Shown here in pieces: positions 9,691-20,545 of a stretch of 64,000 bases of DNA. The position numbers and the translations under genes are program-made. Position 1 is the stretch's first letter; each line of letters opens with the position of its first letter. Below the pieces are notes generated by a model. It saw only the letters and a list, made by a program, of their open reading frames with translations. It made no database searches and was not told where the DNA came from. The stretch lies in NCBI RefSeq assembly GCF_013466425.1, contig NZ_CP059165.1, forward strand, positions 4,836,001-4,900,000, given 5' to 3'. Origin of the DNA: Mycobacterium vicinigordonae. Lineage in GTDB: Bacteria > Actinomycetota > Actinomycetes > Mycobacteriales > Mycobacteriaceae.

Positions 9691-10017
9691 CTAGTCGTCC
9701 TCGCCCTGCGGCGGCAGATCCTTGACCGCTTGCGGGTCATTGTCGGTCTGGCCTACCTTCGCCGCGCCGCCCGGAGATCCCAGTTCGACGAAGAAGTCGG
9801 CGTTGATCTGCGTGTATTGGCCCCATTGCTCGGGCACATCGTCTTCGTAATAGATCGCCTCGACCGGGCAGACCGGTTCGCAGGCGCCACAGTCGACGCA
9901 CTCATCGGGGTGGATATACAGCATCCGGGCACCCTCGTAGATGCAGTCCACCGGGCACTCCTCAATGCACGCCTTGTCCTTGATGTCGGTGCAAGGCTGG
10001 GCAATCACGTACGTCAC
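9691..10017 (-). CDS. fdxC: 7Fe ferredoxin FdxC
   Basis: Ferredoxin of 108 residues with one [3Fe-4S] and one [4Fe-4S] cluster. The N-terminal cysteine pattern CTDIKDKACIEECPVDCIY and the second set CVDCGACEPVCP are complete. The acidic C-terminal tail is typical of the actinobacterial seven-iron type. It carries electrons in the cytoplasm; partners are not visible here. It is transcribed with the aminotransferase gene downstream. A region with ATACTA on the plus strand (10117-10122) about 100 bases upstream might carry its promoter. Confidence 0.95.
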   Translation of the reverse strand: MTYVIAQPCTDIKDKACIEECPVDCIYEGARMLYIHPDECVDCGACEPVCPVEAIYYEDDVPEQWGQYTQINADFFVELGSPGGAAKVGQTDNDPQAVKDLPPQGEDD

Positions 10018-10161
10018 GGACGTCTCCTCAACGTGTCCTCCAGGTACGACTGTGGGCTGTCGGTCGCGCCGCCCAGGGGCTTCCAGGAGGCGGACCGGTA
10101 CTGCAATTGATTACTGATACTAGACGTTGCACATACACCCGGTGAAAGGGCACGCCCGTAA

Positions 10162-12767
<2,606 letters not shown>

Positions 12768-13071
12768 ACGTTCGGAATCGTCGGACACTCGGGATGGTCG
12801 AACTACGCCGGGGCAAGTCTGGGCGAGTCTATGAGCACCTTAAGACCCCGCTGTGGTTTGGGCCGGAGTCACTCATTTCGCCCAGCGCGAAACTAGCAGC
12901 AATCTAGGCCCTGAGCTGCGAAGAGTTACGCCGACAGCGAGTCTGGCGATATCAATTTCGATGGAAGCACGCTCACGGGGCCTGGTATCTTCGACGAAAG
13001 ACGGCAACCGATGGGCAAATGTCGTCGCCGTCTTGTATTGGCGGTGCAATAGTTGGGGAAGGTGTCCACAC
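12768..13071 (+). other. Intergenic region of 304 bp upstream of the TB8.4-like gene
   Basis: No convincing gene. It should hold the promoter of the secreted protein gene at 13072. A TANNNT element, TATCTT, lies at 12986-12991, but without a good -35 partner. A ribosome binding site GGGGAAGG is near 13056-13063. A short open frame at 12794-12907 (37 codons) has no ribosome binding site and no recognisable product. Confidence 0.4.
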
Positions 13072-13404
13072 ATGAGGTTGTCGGTAATCGGAATGGGTGT
13101 CGCCGCTGGTGCGGCGGCCGTGTCGCTGGGCTTCGGTGCCGGAATCGCGTCCGCGGATCCGCTCGACGCGGCGATCAACACGACTTGTAACTACGGACAG
13201 GTGATGGCCGCGCTCAACGCGACGGACCCGGCGGCGGCAGCGCAAATTTCCGCTAGCCCGATCGCGGTGGCCAAGCTGAACCAGTTCCTCAGCTCGGGAC
13301 CGCAGGGCCGCCGGCAGATCGCCGCGCAGCTGTCTGCGATGCCGGGCGCACAGCAGTACGTCAACGACCTCGTCGTGGTCGCTGACACCTGCAACAACTA
13401 CTGA
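13072..13404 (+). CDS. Small secreted protein of the TB8.4 (Rv1174c) family
   Basis: Exported protein of 110 residues. It has a Sec signal peptide with an Ala/Gly-rich core (IGMGVAAGAAAVSLGFG) and a probable cleavage site ASA before DPLDAA. The mature part has two cysteines (in TTCNYGQ and DTCNNY) that can form a disulfide, and resembles a haemophore-like helical fold. It matches what I recall of M. tuberculosis TB8.4, a low-molecular-weight T-cell antigen of 110 residues. The start ATG has GGGGAAGG upstream; longer frames are not needed. The function of the family is not well established. It converges on fbiC across a terminator hairpin. Confidence 0.9.
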   Translation: MRLSVIGMGVAAGAAAVSLGFGAGIASADPLDAAINTTCNYGQVMAALNATDPAAAAQISASPIAVAKLNQFLSSGPQGRRQIAAQLSAMPGAQQYVNDLVVVADTCNNY

Positions 13405-13421
13405 GTTCTACATCACCGCGG

Positions 13422-13468
13422 GCGTAGCGCCGCAAGCCCCGCTCCCCGGAGCAGGGATGGCGCTACGC
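13422..13468. terminator. Bidirectional hairpin between TB8.4-like gene and fbiC
   Basis: Inverted repeat GCGTAGCGCC (13422-13431) and GGCGCTACGC (13459-13468), with a nested GCTCC/GGAGC stem. It lies 18 bases after one stop and 9 bases before the other of two convergent genes, and TTTT follows on the plus strand. It probably terminates both transcripts. Confidence 0.75.
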
Positions 13469-13476
13469 TCGCGGTT

Positions 13477-16053
13477 TTATGCGGCCTGTGAGGCGTACGT
13501 CGTGGTGCGCTGACGTGCCGGCCGACCGATCCCCTCGGCGATCGCGGCCAACTCGGCCACCGTCTTGGCAGACCCGTACTCGGAGCCGGCCATTCGCGAG
13601 ATTGTCTCCTCCATCAAGGTGCCGCCCAAGTCGTTGGCGCCGCCGTTGAGCATCACCTGCGTGCGCTCGACACCGAGCTTTACCCAGCTGGTCTGAATGT
13701 GCGAAATACGGCCGTGCAACATGATTCGGGCCAACGCGTGCACGGCGCGATTGTCGCGGTGGGTGGGCCCGGGGCGCGCCGCCCCCGCCAGGTAAAGCGG
13801 CGAATTCTGGTGCACGAACGGTAGCGGCACGAACTCGGTGAAGCCGCCGGTACGATCCTGAATCCCGCGCAGCACGTTGAGGTGCCCCACCCAATGCCGG
13901 GGGCTGTCGACGTGCCCGTACATCATCGTCGACGACGACCGCAGCCCCACTTCGTGCGCAGTAGTCACAATCTCCACCCACAACGACGTCGGCAACTTGC
14001 CTTTGGTTAGCACCCAGCGCACCTCGTCGTCGAGGATCTCGGCAGCTGTGCCGGGGATGGTGTCTAGGCCAGCCTCGCGCAGGCTGGTCAGCCACTCCCG
14101 CACGGAGAGTCCACTTTTGGTCACCCCGTTGGCGATCTCCATCGGGGAGAACGCATGCACGTGCATCGAGGGCACGCGCGCTTTGACCGCGCGCACCAGG
14201 TCTGCATAACCGGTGACCGGCAACTCCGGGTCAATGCCTCCCTGCATGCAGACCTCGGTGGCACCGGCGACGTGCGCCTCCCAGGCGCGGTCGGCCACCT
14301 CCTGCGCCGATAACGAGTACGCGTCTGCGTCGCCCTTGCGCTGCGCGAAGGCGCAGAATCGGCAGCCTGTGTAGCAGATGTTAGTGAAGTTGATGTTGCG
14401 GTTGACCACGAACGTCACGTCGTCGCCCACTACCTCGCGACGCAACGAATCAGCCAGTGCCGTCACGGCTTCCAGCGCCGGCCCATCGGCGGTGGCCAAC
14501 GCTAAGTACTCGTCATCGGTGCAGCCGCCCGGGTCGCGCTCCGCCGAGCGCAGCGCTGCCAGCACATCGGTGTCGATGCGTTCCGGGGCGCGGGCCGCCA
14601 GCTCATTCACCCGGTCGCGGATGGATTCCCAGTCGCCGAAGGCACTGTCGAGGTCGCTACGGGCCTCGGTGTTGCGCCCGTCTGTGTCGATCGCCGCATT
14701 GAGGTCCACCCGGCCCGAGGAGGCCACGTCGTCGGGCTCCTGCCACGGCATGCCGACCGGGTTGACGTCGCGGGCGAACCCCGTAGCCGGATCGGCAAGT
14801 GCCGCAACGTGTCCGCGCACCCGGGGGTCGATCCATGCCGCGCCGGCCTGAACGTATTTGGGTTGTGCGGTCAACCGCTGCACCAGGTCATAACCCGCTT
14901 GTTCGGTGACCGCGGCCAGGTCATCCAAGGCGGGCCAGGGCCGTTCGGGATTCACATGATCGGGCGTCAGCGGCGAGACGCCGCCCCAGTCGTCGACACC
15001 GGCGGCGACCAGAGCTAGGCATTCCTCGCGTGACACCAGATTCGGCGGCGCCTGGATCCGCATGCTAGGTCCGAGCACCAGCCTTGCCACTGCCACCGTC
15101 GCCAGGTAGTCGTCGATACCGGCGTCGGGCACAGCGGCCATCGCGGTGTGCTGCTTGGCCCGGAAGTTCTGCACTATCACTTCCTGAATGTGCCCGAACT
15201 CCTTGTGCGACTTACGGATCGCGTGCAACGTCTCGGCGCGTTCGGCCAGCGTCTCGCCGATGCCCACGAGCAGGCCGGTGGTAAACGGTATGGACAACCG
15301 ACCGGCGTCGGTCAACACCCGCAATCGGACCGCAGGGTCCTTGTCCGGGCTGCCGTAGTGCGCCAGGCCTCTGGTCTCGAACAACCGCCGCGAAGTGGTC
15401 TCGAGCATCATGCCCATCGACGGCGCCACCGGCTTGAGCCGCGACATCTCCGACCAGGTCATAACGCCAGGATTTAGATGCGGCAATAGCCCGGTGTCCT
15501 CGAGTACCCGGATCGCCATCGCGCGCACATAGGACAGCGTCGAGTCGTAACCGCGCTCGTCGAGCCAGTCGCGGGCTTCGCTCCAGCGGTCCTCGGGTCG
15601 ATCGCCGAGGGTAAACAGCGCTTCCTTGCAACCGAGTTCGGCGCCGCGGCGCGCTACATCGAGAATCTCGTCGGGCTCCATGTACAAGCCGATGCCCTGG
15701 GCGCGCAACCGGCCCGGGACGGTGACGAATGTGCAGTAGTGGCAAGTGTCCCGGCACAAGTGGGTGACCGGGATGAACACCTTGCGCGAGTAACTGATCG
15801 GCAACCGGCCCGCCCGGCCACGTCGCCCGGCCGACTCCAGGCCTGCGTCGCGCACTCGCGCCGCACTCGCGCACAGCTGCGCGAGATCTTCATCGCGCGC
15901 GGTCATCGCGATCGCCGCCTCATCGATGTTCAGTGCGACACCGTCGCGGGCCCTGCGCAACACTCGGCGCAACGCCGAGGCGGAATGCCCGGCCTGGGAC
16001 GGCACGGCAGGCATGGGATCGGGCAGAGCGATGGGCTCCGGTGTTACCGACAC
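13477..16053 (-). CDS. fbiC: FO synthase FbiC (CofG-CofH fusion)
   Basis: Radical SAM enzyme of 858 residues that makes FO, the deazaflavin chromophore of coenzyme F420, from tyrosine and a pyrimidine intermediate of riboflavin synthesis. The N-terminal CofG half has its cluster cysteines at 100, 104 and 107 (CRDTCHYC). The C-terminal CofH half has CYTGCRFC near residue 560. Both halves look intact. The GTG start at 16053 has GGGAAAG upstream, and the length is as in M. tuberculosis (856). The window also holds F420-binding candidates such as the FDOR protein at 39001. The gene is divergent from a PE gene. Confidence 0.96.
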   Translation of the reverse strand: MSVTPEPIALPDPMPAVPSQAGHSASALRRVLRRARDGVALNIDEAAIAMTARDEDLAQLCASAARVRDAGLESAGRRGRAGRLPISYSRKVFIPVTHLCRDTCHYCTFVTVPGRLRAQGIGLYMEPDEILDVARRGAELGCKEALFTLGDRPEDRWSEARDWLDERGYDSTLSYVRAMAIRVLEDTGLLPHLNPGVMTWSEMSRLKPVAPSMGMMLETTSRRLFETRGLAHYGSPDKDPAVRLRVLTDAGRLSIPFTTGLLVGIGETLAERAETLHAIRKSHKEFGHIQEVIVQNFRAKQHTAMAAVPDAGIDDYLATVAVARLVLGPSMRIQAPPNLVSREECLALVAAGVDDWGGVSPLTPDHVNPERPWPALDDLAAVTEQAGYDLVQRLTAQPKYVQAGAAWIDPRVRGHVAALADPATGFARDVNPVGMPWQEPDDVASSGRVDLNAAIDTDGRNTEARSDLDSAFGDWESIRDRVNELAARAPERIDTDVLAALRSAERDPGGCTDDEYLALATADGPALEAVTALADSLRREVVGDDVTFVVNRNINFTNICYTGCRFCAFAQRKGDADAYSLSAQEVADRAWEAHVAGATEVCMQGGIDPELPVTGYADLVRAVKARVPSMHVHAFSPMEIANGVTKSGLSVREWLTSLREAGLDTIPGTAAEILDDEVRWVLTKGKLPTSLWVEIVTTAHEVGLRSSSTMMYGHVDSPRHWVGHLNVLRGIQDRTGGFTEFVPLPFVHQNSPLYLAGAARPGPTHRDNRAVHALARIMLHGRISHIQTSWVKLGVERTQVMLNGGANDLGGTLMEETISRMAGSEYGSAKTVAELAAIAEGIGRPARQRTTTYASQAA

Positions 16054-16273
16054 GTTGGTGTAACTTTCCCGCGCCGCATTTTCATCCGCGCGTCCACCTT
16101 GTGAAACGTAGGCGTCCCTGGTGCCATACGCGCAACAGTAGCGGCAGGGTGGCGAGCACCCATGACTGACCGGGACGCGCGCACCGGCTCCCCTGTTTGC
16201 TCAAGCGCGACATCAGCGGTCGATGACCGCGGTACGATTCCAGCTTCCTGGTATCAAGTAGGGGGTGGGTGAG

Positions 16274-17122
16274 ATGTCGTTTTTGCATGTGGGGCCGGAT
16301 GCGCTGAAAGCGGCGGCAACGTCTATCGCCGACATCGGAACGGAAATTAGCTCAGCCAATGCGAGCGCGGCACTCCCCACCACTGGTGTGGTGGCCGCAG
16401 CCGCCGACCAGGTTTCCACCCAGGTCGCCGCGCTGTTCTCGTCGCACGGCCAGGGATACCAGCAACTCAGCGCCCAGGTGTCGGCGTTTCACGACAAGAT
16501 CGTGCAATCCATGAGCGCGAGTGCACAGGCTTACGCCAGCGCCGAATCGAACGCCGCGGCGGCGCTGACGAGTGCGGTGAACACCCCTGCCGCCCAGCTG
16601 CTGGGGCACCCGCTGATGGGCCCCGGCACGGCCGTCGGGAATGTCGCTGCCAGCGCCGGCGCGCAGCTGCAGCGCCTCTTCTCGCAAGGTTCCACCAACC
16701 TGCTCGGCGCGCTGGCACTGCGGCCGACTAGTGGAATCAGCGGCTTGGCCGGCGGACTACTGGGTCCCGCCGCCGCGGCACCGGCCGCCGTCCTGCCGGT
16801 GTCGTGGGCCACCGCGATCGAGAACCTGTACAACACGGTTGAGCCCTGGGTGGCGTACGGCGTCAACCTGGCGGCATATGTGGCGGGCTGGGTGCCGTGG
16901 GTCGGCCTCCTGGCGCCGCAGATCAATTTCTTCTACTACCTCGTCGAGCCGATAGTGCAAAGTGGCTTGTTCAACACCCTCGACTGGCTCAGCGGGACCA
17001 TCGGCCTCAGCCAGGGCCTGAGCAACTTCTGGTCGGCCACCACGGCATCGATCAACCAGTTCATCCAAACCGAAACCTACTGGTTCCTCAGCTTCTTCCC
17101 GCCGCTGCCGCCGCTGCCCTGA
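16274..17122 (+). CDS. PE-family protein with hydrophobic C-terminal domain (PE12-like position)
   Basis: Protein of 282 residues. Residues 1-100 are a PE domain (MSFLHVGPDAL start) with the secretion motif YASAE at 87-91, so export by a type VII (ESX) system is expected. The C-terminal part is not PGRS. It is hydrophobic and aromatic, with segments around residues 190-270 such as YVAGWVPWVGLLAPQINFFYYL, and ends in PPLPPLP. This suggests membrane or cell-envelope association. A GGGGGTGGG stretch precedes ATG 16274, which is preferred over GTG 16265. The position next to fbiC matches M. tuberculosis PE12. No PPE partner is adjacent. Confidence 0.88.
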   Translation: MSFLHVGPDALKAAATSIADIGTEISSANASAALPTTGVVAAAADQVSTQVAALFSSHGQGYQQLSAQVSAFHDKIVQSMSASAQAYASAESNAAAALTSAVNTPAAQLLGHPLMGPGTAVGNVAASAGAQLQRLFSQGSTNLLGALALRPTSGISGLAGGLLGPAAAAPAAVLPVSWATAIENLYNTVEPWVAYGVNLAAYVAGWVPWVGLLAPQINFFYYLVEPIVQSGLFNTLDWLSGTIGLSQGLSNFWSATTASINQFIQTETYWFLSFFPPLPPLP

Positions 17123-17142
17123 GGCAGCACTGCACGTTGATC

Positions 17143-17156
17143 GGCGCCATGGCGCC
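17143..17156. terminator. 14-bp perfect palindrome between convergent genes
   Basis: GGCGCCATGGCGCC reads the same on both strands and lies exactly between the PE stop (17122) and the stop of the Rv1171-like gene (17157). A terminator or transcript-end hairpin is likely. There is no T-run, so intrinsic termination is not certain. Confidence 0.45.
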
Positions 17157-17618
17157 TCAGCGACGGCGGTAACGCCGCCATAGCACCCACACCGGCGGCG
17201 CCACCCCGCAGACGATCAGCAGCAACGCGCCGTAGGCCATCACACCTTGGCCGCCCAGGACGATGTCGCCACCCGGACCGCCCAGGCTCAGTACCGCCAC
17301 CGTCGACAACCAGGTCCACAGCGGCAACGCGGCAACTCGGGGCGACGTCGTCCACCGGCCCCCGGCCCAGACCAGCGCGGCGTTGACCAACCCGCTGACC
17401 AAGGCGCTCACGGGAAATGGGATGGAGCCGATATAGCAAGGCAGCAGCATCGCGCCGGCCATTGCGGAGAGCACGCCGTCGACGGCCAACAACGCAAGTA
17501 CAACGGCACGGATAGCGGGGTCCGTCGCGCTCGTCTCTTCGGCCGGGACGGCGCGTGGCTTGGTATCGGTCAGGTTGGGACGCTGTCGAGCTGCGAGACG
17601 ATCGAACCCAGTACCCAC
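17157..17618 (-). CDS. Conserved membrane protein, Rv1171-like
   Basis: Small membrane protein with four hydrophobic segments: AVVLALLAVDGVLSAMAG, FPVSALVSGLVNAALVWAGG, LWTWLSTVAVLSLGG and YGALLLIVCGVAPPVWVLW. It ends in a basic RRYRRR tail. It lies downstream of mshB, as Rv1171 does in M. tuberculosis. The start is uncertain. GTG 17618 gives 153 residues but overlaps the 35-residue ORF in another frame. A CTG at 17573, whose last two bases are the first two of the stop TGA of that ORF, would give 138 residues beginning with the better-looking TDTKPRAVPAE. Function is unknown. Confidence 0.7.
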   Translation of the reverse strand: MGTGFDRLAARQRPNLTDTKPRAVPAEETSATDPAIRAVVLALLAVDGVLSAMAGAMLLPCYIGSIPFPVSALVSGLVNAALVWAGGRWTTSPRVAALPLWTWLSTVAVLSLGGPGGDIVLGGQGVMAYGALLLIVCGVAPPVWVLWRRYRRR

Positions 17619-17677
17619 TGAAGGCTGTCGAGGCGGTCCTGCCAGTGCTGCTGGTTGGGATCCAGGTCGGGGTCCAT
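17570..17677 (-). CDS. 35-residue ORF between mshB and the Rv1171-like gene
   Basis: ATG 17677 is preceded by GGAAGG with an eight-base spacer, a strong ribosome binding site. The 35-residue product MDPDLDPNQQHWQDRL... has an acidic start and an amphipathic helix-like second half (DSLQWVLGSIVSQLDS). It begins 35 bases after the mshB stop on the same strand, and its TGA overlaps a CTG in the frame of the next gene. It could be a genuine small protein or a coupling leader for the membrane gene. No known family recognised. Confidence 0.55.
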   Translation of the reverse strand: MDPDLDPNQQHWQDRLDSLQWVLGSIVSQLDSVPT

Positions 17678-17712
17678 GAGAAATTCCTTCCGTGGCTGCC
17701 TGGTTAGCTAGC

Positions 17713-18621
17713 CTACGTGCCTGCGGCGGCGAAGCCCAGACCGGCCAGCAGATCCGTTTCCCAGCCGCGTTCGTCGCGTTCACCGGCGGCTCCGGCAACC
17801 AGAACGTAGTGCTCCTCAGCCAGGACGGGCAGAGTTATGTTGTTGGACAACGCGCAAGCCTTTCCGGTGGGGCCCACGACAACCTGAGTGGCGTGTTGGG
17901 CCAGTGCGGCGACCTTCGCCGCATGCGCGTCCGGGTCGGCCGCAACGACAGCGGTGATGCGGTCGTCGGGGTACGCGAACGGAATATCCTCCGGTGGCAG
18001 CACCCATCCGGGGCGCAGGTCGTCATGGGTCAGCGCACGCAGGCCGGACGCCACCGCGGTGAGCCCAAGGACCGTCCAGTAGAACTTGGGCACGGCCCAG
18101 GGATCACCGGGGTGGTCGCTGGCGCCGACCCCCAATCCCGCGGCGGCCGCTACCGCCACGGTCGTGACCGCGTGGGTACGCATGTGGTCGGGATGGCCGT
18201 AACCGCCGTCGGGGTCGTAGGTGACCACGACGTGCGGGCGCAGTTCACGGATCAGCGCCACCAACGCGCCGACGGCCTCGGCTTCGTCGGCGTCTACGAA
18301 CCTGCGTGAGCCGCGTGGCTGGGTGCCGGCCATTCCCGAGTCGCGCCAGTGACCCGCACCGCCCAGATATATCGGCTCGGCGACGCCCAGTGCATGCAGC
18401 GCGCGGGTGAGCTCGCCGATCCGGTAGCCACCGAGCTGGTCCGCATGGTCTGCGGCGAGTTGGGCCCACCGATCTCCGATGACCTCGCCCTCCTCGCCGA
18501 GGGTGCAGGTGACCACCCGAACCTGGGCGCCACGGGCGGTGTAGTGCGCGATGGTGGCGCCGTTGCTGATGCTCTCGTCGTCGGGATGCGCGTGAACAAA
18601 CAGCAGCCGTGGCGAATCCAT
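17713..18621 (-). CDS. mshB: Mycothiol biosynthesis deacetylase MshB
   Basis: Zinc-dependent N-acetyl-glucosaminyl-inositol deacetylase of 302 residues, making GlcN-Ins for mycothiol, the main thiol of actinobacteria. The LmbE-family motif AHPDDE is at residues 11-16, with His12 and Asp15 as zinc ligands and base. The second motif YGHPDH is at 141-146, giving the third ligand His146. The sequence [15 protein letters not shown] is characteristic of MshB. The ATG start at 18621 lies 58 bases from the divergent TetR gene. It is followed by the 35-residue ORF and the membrane gene, probably in one transcript. Confidence 0.96.
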   Translation of the reverse strand: MDSPRLLFVHAHPDDESISNGATIAHYTARGAQVRVVTCTLGEEGEVIGDRWAQLAADHADQLGGYRIGELTRALHALGVAEPIYLGGAGHWRDSGMAGTQPRGSRRFVDADEAEAVGALVALIRELRPHVVVTYDPDGGYGHPDHMRTHAVTTVAVAAAAGLGVGASDHPGDPWAVPKFYWTVLGLTAVASGLRALTHDDLRPGWVLPPEDIPFAYPDDRITAVVAADPDAHAAKVAALAQHATQVVVGPTGKACALSNNITLPVLAEEHYVLVAGAAGERDERGWETDLLAGLGFAAAGT

Positions 18622-18679
18622 GGACGCACCCTACCCACCTTGGTGAACGATAGGAACGCCAGCGGCTACTATCGTGGGC

Positions 18680-19294
18680 ATGCCGCACGTCACCCGCACG
18701 ATGCCCAACAGGCGGCAGAGTCGCCGGCGCGGAGAAGTTCTGGAACGCGCGCTGTACGAGGCGACGGTGGCCGAGTTGGCGGCCGTCGGGTACGGCCGAC
18801 TGACAATGGAAGGCATCGCGGCACGCGCGCACACCGGAAAGGCGGCGTTGTACCGGCGTTGGACCAGCAAGCACGACCTGGTGCATGCCGCCATGATCCA
18901 CACGCTGCCCCCGCTACCCGAGCCGCGGCCCGGCCGTTCAGCCCGCGAGAATTTGTTGGCGGTGTTCACCGCGCACCGCGATGTGCTAGCCGGCAAGACT
19001 GACTTCCCGGGCTTGCAGATCATCAGCCAGCTCATCCACGAGCCGGAGCTGCGCACCATATTCGCCGACGCGGTTGTGCTACCTCGCACCAAGATCGTCG
19101 AGTCGATCCTGAAAGCCGCTGTCGCCGAAGGCGACCTGAACCCTGAAACGCTCACGCCACTGAGTGCGCGGGTGGGGTCGGCATTGATTAATCAGCACTT
19201 CATGCTGACCGGAACACCGCCCACCCGCCGGGAACTCGCGATGATGGTGGACACGGTGATCCCACCGAAACCCGCTGCCGAACAAACTGATTGA
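18680..19294 (+). CDS. TetR-family transcriptional regulator (Rv1167c-like)
   Basis: Regulator of 204 residues. The N-terminal helix-turn-helix is clear (GRLTMEGIAARAHTGKAALYRRWTSKHDLV, about residues 32-60). The C-terminal ligand domain is of the TetR_C type (LPPLPEPRPGRSARENLL). I chose ATG 18680 over GTG 18674, giving a length close to Rv1167c (201). It is divergent from mshB with a 58-base gap and converges on the PE genes. Self-regulation and control of mshB or the PE pair are possible, but no operator stands out. Confidence 0.88.
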   Translation: MPHVTRTMPNRRQSRRRGEVLERALYEATVAELAAVGYGRLTMEGIAARAHTGKAALYRRWTSKHDLVHAAMIHTLPPLPEPRPGRSARENLLAVFTAHRDVLAGKTDFPGLQIISQLIHEPELRTIFADAVVLPRTKIVESILKAAVAEGDLNPETLTPLSARVGSALINQHFMLTGTPPTRRELAMMVDTVIPPKPAAEQTD

Positions 19295-19317
19295 GCGCCG
19301 AGCCCGTACGCAAACCG

Positions 19318-20418
19318 TCAGGTATTGCCGGCGAGCAGACCTAGCACGTCCTGACCAAAGATCAAACCCTGGCCGAAAATGCCTGGCAAGCCACCGATTT
19401 CGCCGCTGTTGAAGCTTTGGGCTGGGCCGCCGGTCAGCAGGCTGGCGGTGAAATTCGCCGGCGTCGGCGCACCCAGCAGAACATTCAGCGCCTGCTCCCC
19501 GGTGCCCACCATCAGATTCCCGAAGTTGAACGCGCGATTGAGCGCACCATTCAATGCACTGTCGGTGCCGAAAACCTGCTTTTCGAAGGCTAGTTCGTTG
19601 GTCAGCAGCAAGTTGTTAAACGTCGTCTCGTGGGTCAACAGATTCGCGTTGAAGCCGAGCTGCGCCGATTCCAGCTGCCCGAACGGTCCTGCCGCCGCAG
19701 CAGCCGCCGCCTGCACCGAAGCACCCACCGCTGCGGCGGGTCCTGCGTTAGCTGATACCAAGCCCAGCAGGTCGGTTGGGACCATCAGCGCTTGGTCGAA
19801 GGCACCCACCAGTCCGCCGATCTGGCCACCATTAAATACCTGAGCCGCACTGCCGGTCAGCAAGCCGGGAATGAAGTTCGCCGGCGTCCGCGCACCGACG
19901 AGGACGTTGAGCGCCTGCTCGCCGGTGCCCACCAACAGGTTGCCGGCGTTGAAAACCCGGTTCAGTGCACCGTTCAATGCGCTGTCGGTACCGAAAACTT
20001 GCTTCTCCCAAGCTAATTCGTTGGCTAGCAGCATGTCGTTGAATGACTGCTCGCCAGCCAATAGGTTGGAGTGCAATCCCAGTACGGCCGCTTCCAACTG
20101 CTGCGCCAGCCCGCCCGGGGCGGCTAGCGCCTGCACACTCGCCGCTTCCGCGGACGCATATGCGCCGGCAGCGTTTCGCAACGCCTGCACGAACTGGTCG
20201 TGGAACTGCCCCACGCGAGCGCTGACTTCCTGGAACGCCTGCCCGTGCGCGCCGAACAATCCCGCGACGGCAGCGGAGATCTCATCGGCGCCGGCCGGTA
20301 ACACCGAAGTTGTTACCCCCGCTGCCGCAGATCCTGCCGCTCCCAGCTTCGATCCGATGCCGGCCAGATCAGCGGCGGCCGCGGTTACCCATTCCGGCGC
20401 CAACGAAAAATACGACAT
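19318..20418 (-). CDS. PE-family protein with two copies of a 100-residue repeat module
   Basis: Protein of 366 residues. The N-terminal PE domain (1-100) has the ESX motif YASAE at 87-91. The rest is not PGRS. It carries two copies of one module, at residues 109-208 and 250-350, joined by an Ala-rich linker. Both copies share FGTDSALNGALNR, then VGTGEQALNVL and TPANF. A GGAGGG ribosome binding site lies just before ATG 20418; the frame open to 20436 is not used. It is followed on the same strand side by another PE gene with related modules. In M. tuberculosis I recall PPE17 and lipX (PE11) near this position. Function unknown; surface or secreted location inferred from the PE domain. Confidence 0.88.
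   Translation of the reverse strand: MSYFSLAPEWVTAAAADLAGIGSKLGAAGSAAAGVTTSVLPAGADEISAAVAGLFGAHGQAFQEVSARVGQFHDQFVQALRNAAGAYASAEAASVQALAAPGGLAQQLEAAVLGLHSNLLAGEQSFNDMLLANELAWEKQVFGTDSALNGALNRVFNAGNLLVGTGEQALNVLVGARTPANFIPGLLTGSAAQVFNGGQIGGLVGAFDQALMVPTDLLGLVSANAGPAAAVGASVQAAAAAAAGPFGQLESAQLGFNANLLTHETTFNNLLLTNELAFEKQVFGTDSALNGALNRAFNFGNLMVGTGEQALNVLLGAPTPANFTASLLTGGPAQSFNSGEIGGLPGIFGQGLIFGQDVLGLLAGNT
19369..19671 (-). repeat. PE-linked module, copy 2 of the 19318-20418 gene
   Basis: Encodes residues 250-350 of the PE protein. It is nearly identical to copy 1 over FGTDSALNGALNR and VGTGEQALNVL, and the DNA is also highly similar, so the duplication looks recent. Confidence 0.8.
19795..20094 (-). 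repeat. PE-linked module, copy 1 of the 19318-20418 gene
   Basis: Encodes residues 109-208. The order of landmarks is NLLAGEQSFN, FGTDSALNGALNR, LLVGTGEQALNVL, TPANF and IGGLVGAF. The neighbouring PE gene has three more diverged copies. Confidence 0.8.
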
Positions 20419-20545
20419 CGCGAACCCTCCCCGCACTCGTCACGCCAGCGGCTTACACGATGAAGCAATGTTAGCCAGTGACCGCAAGCAGTGTGAGGGT
20501 TTTCTATGAATTACATTGGAGAAACTTCATAGCGCTGCTCACGTG

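Noticed and set aside
12794..12907. 37-codon ORF upstream of the TB8.4-like gene
   Set aside because: No ribosome binding site, no recognisable product and no convincing composition.
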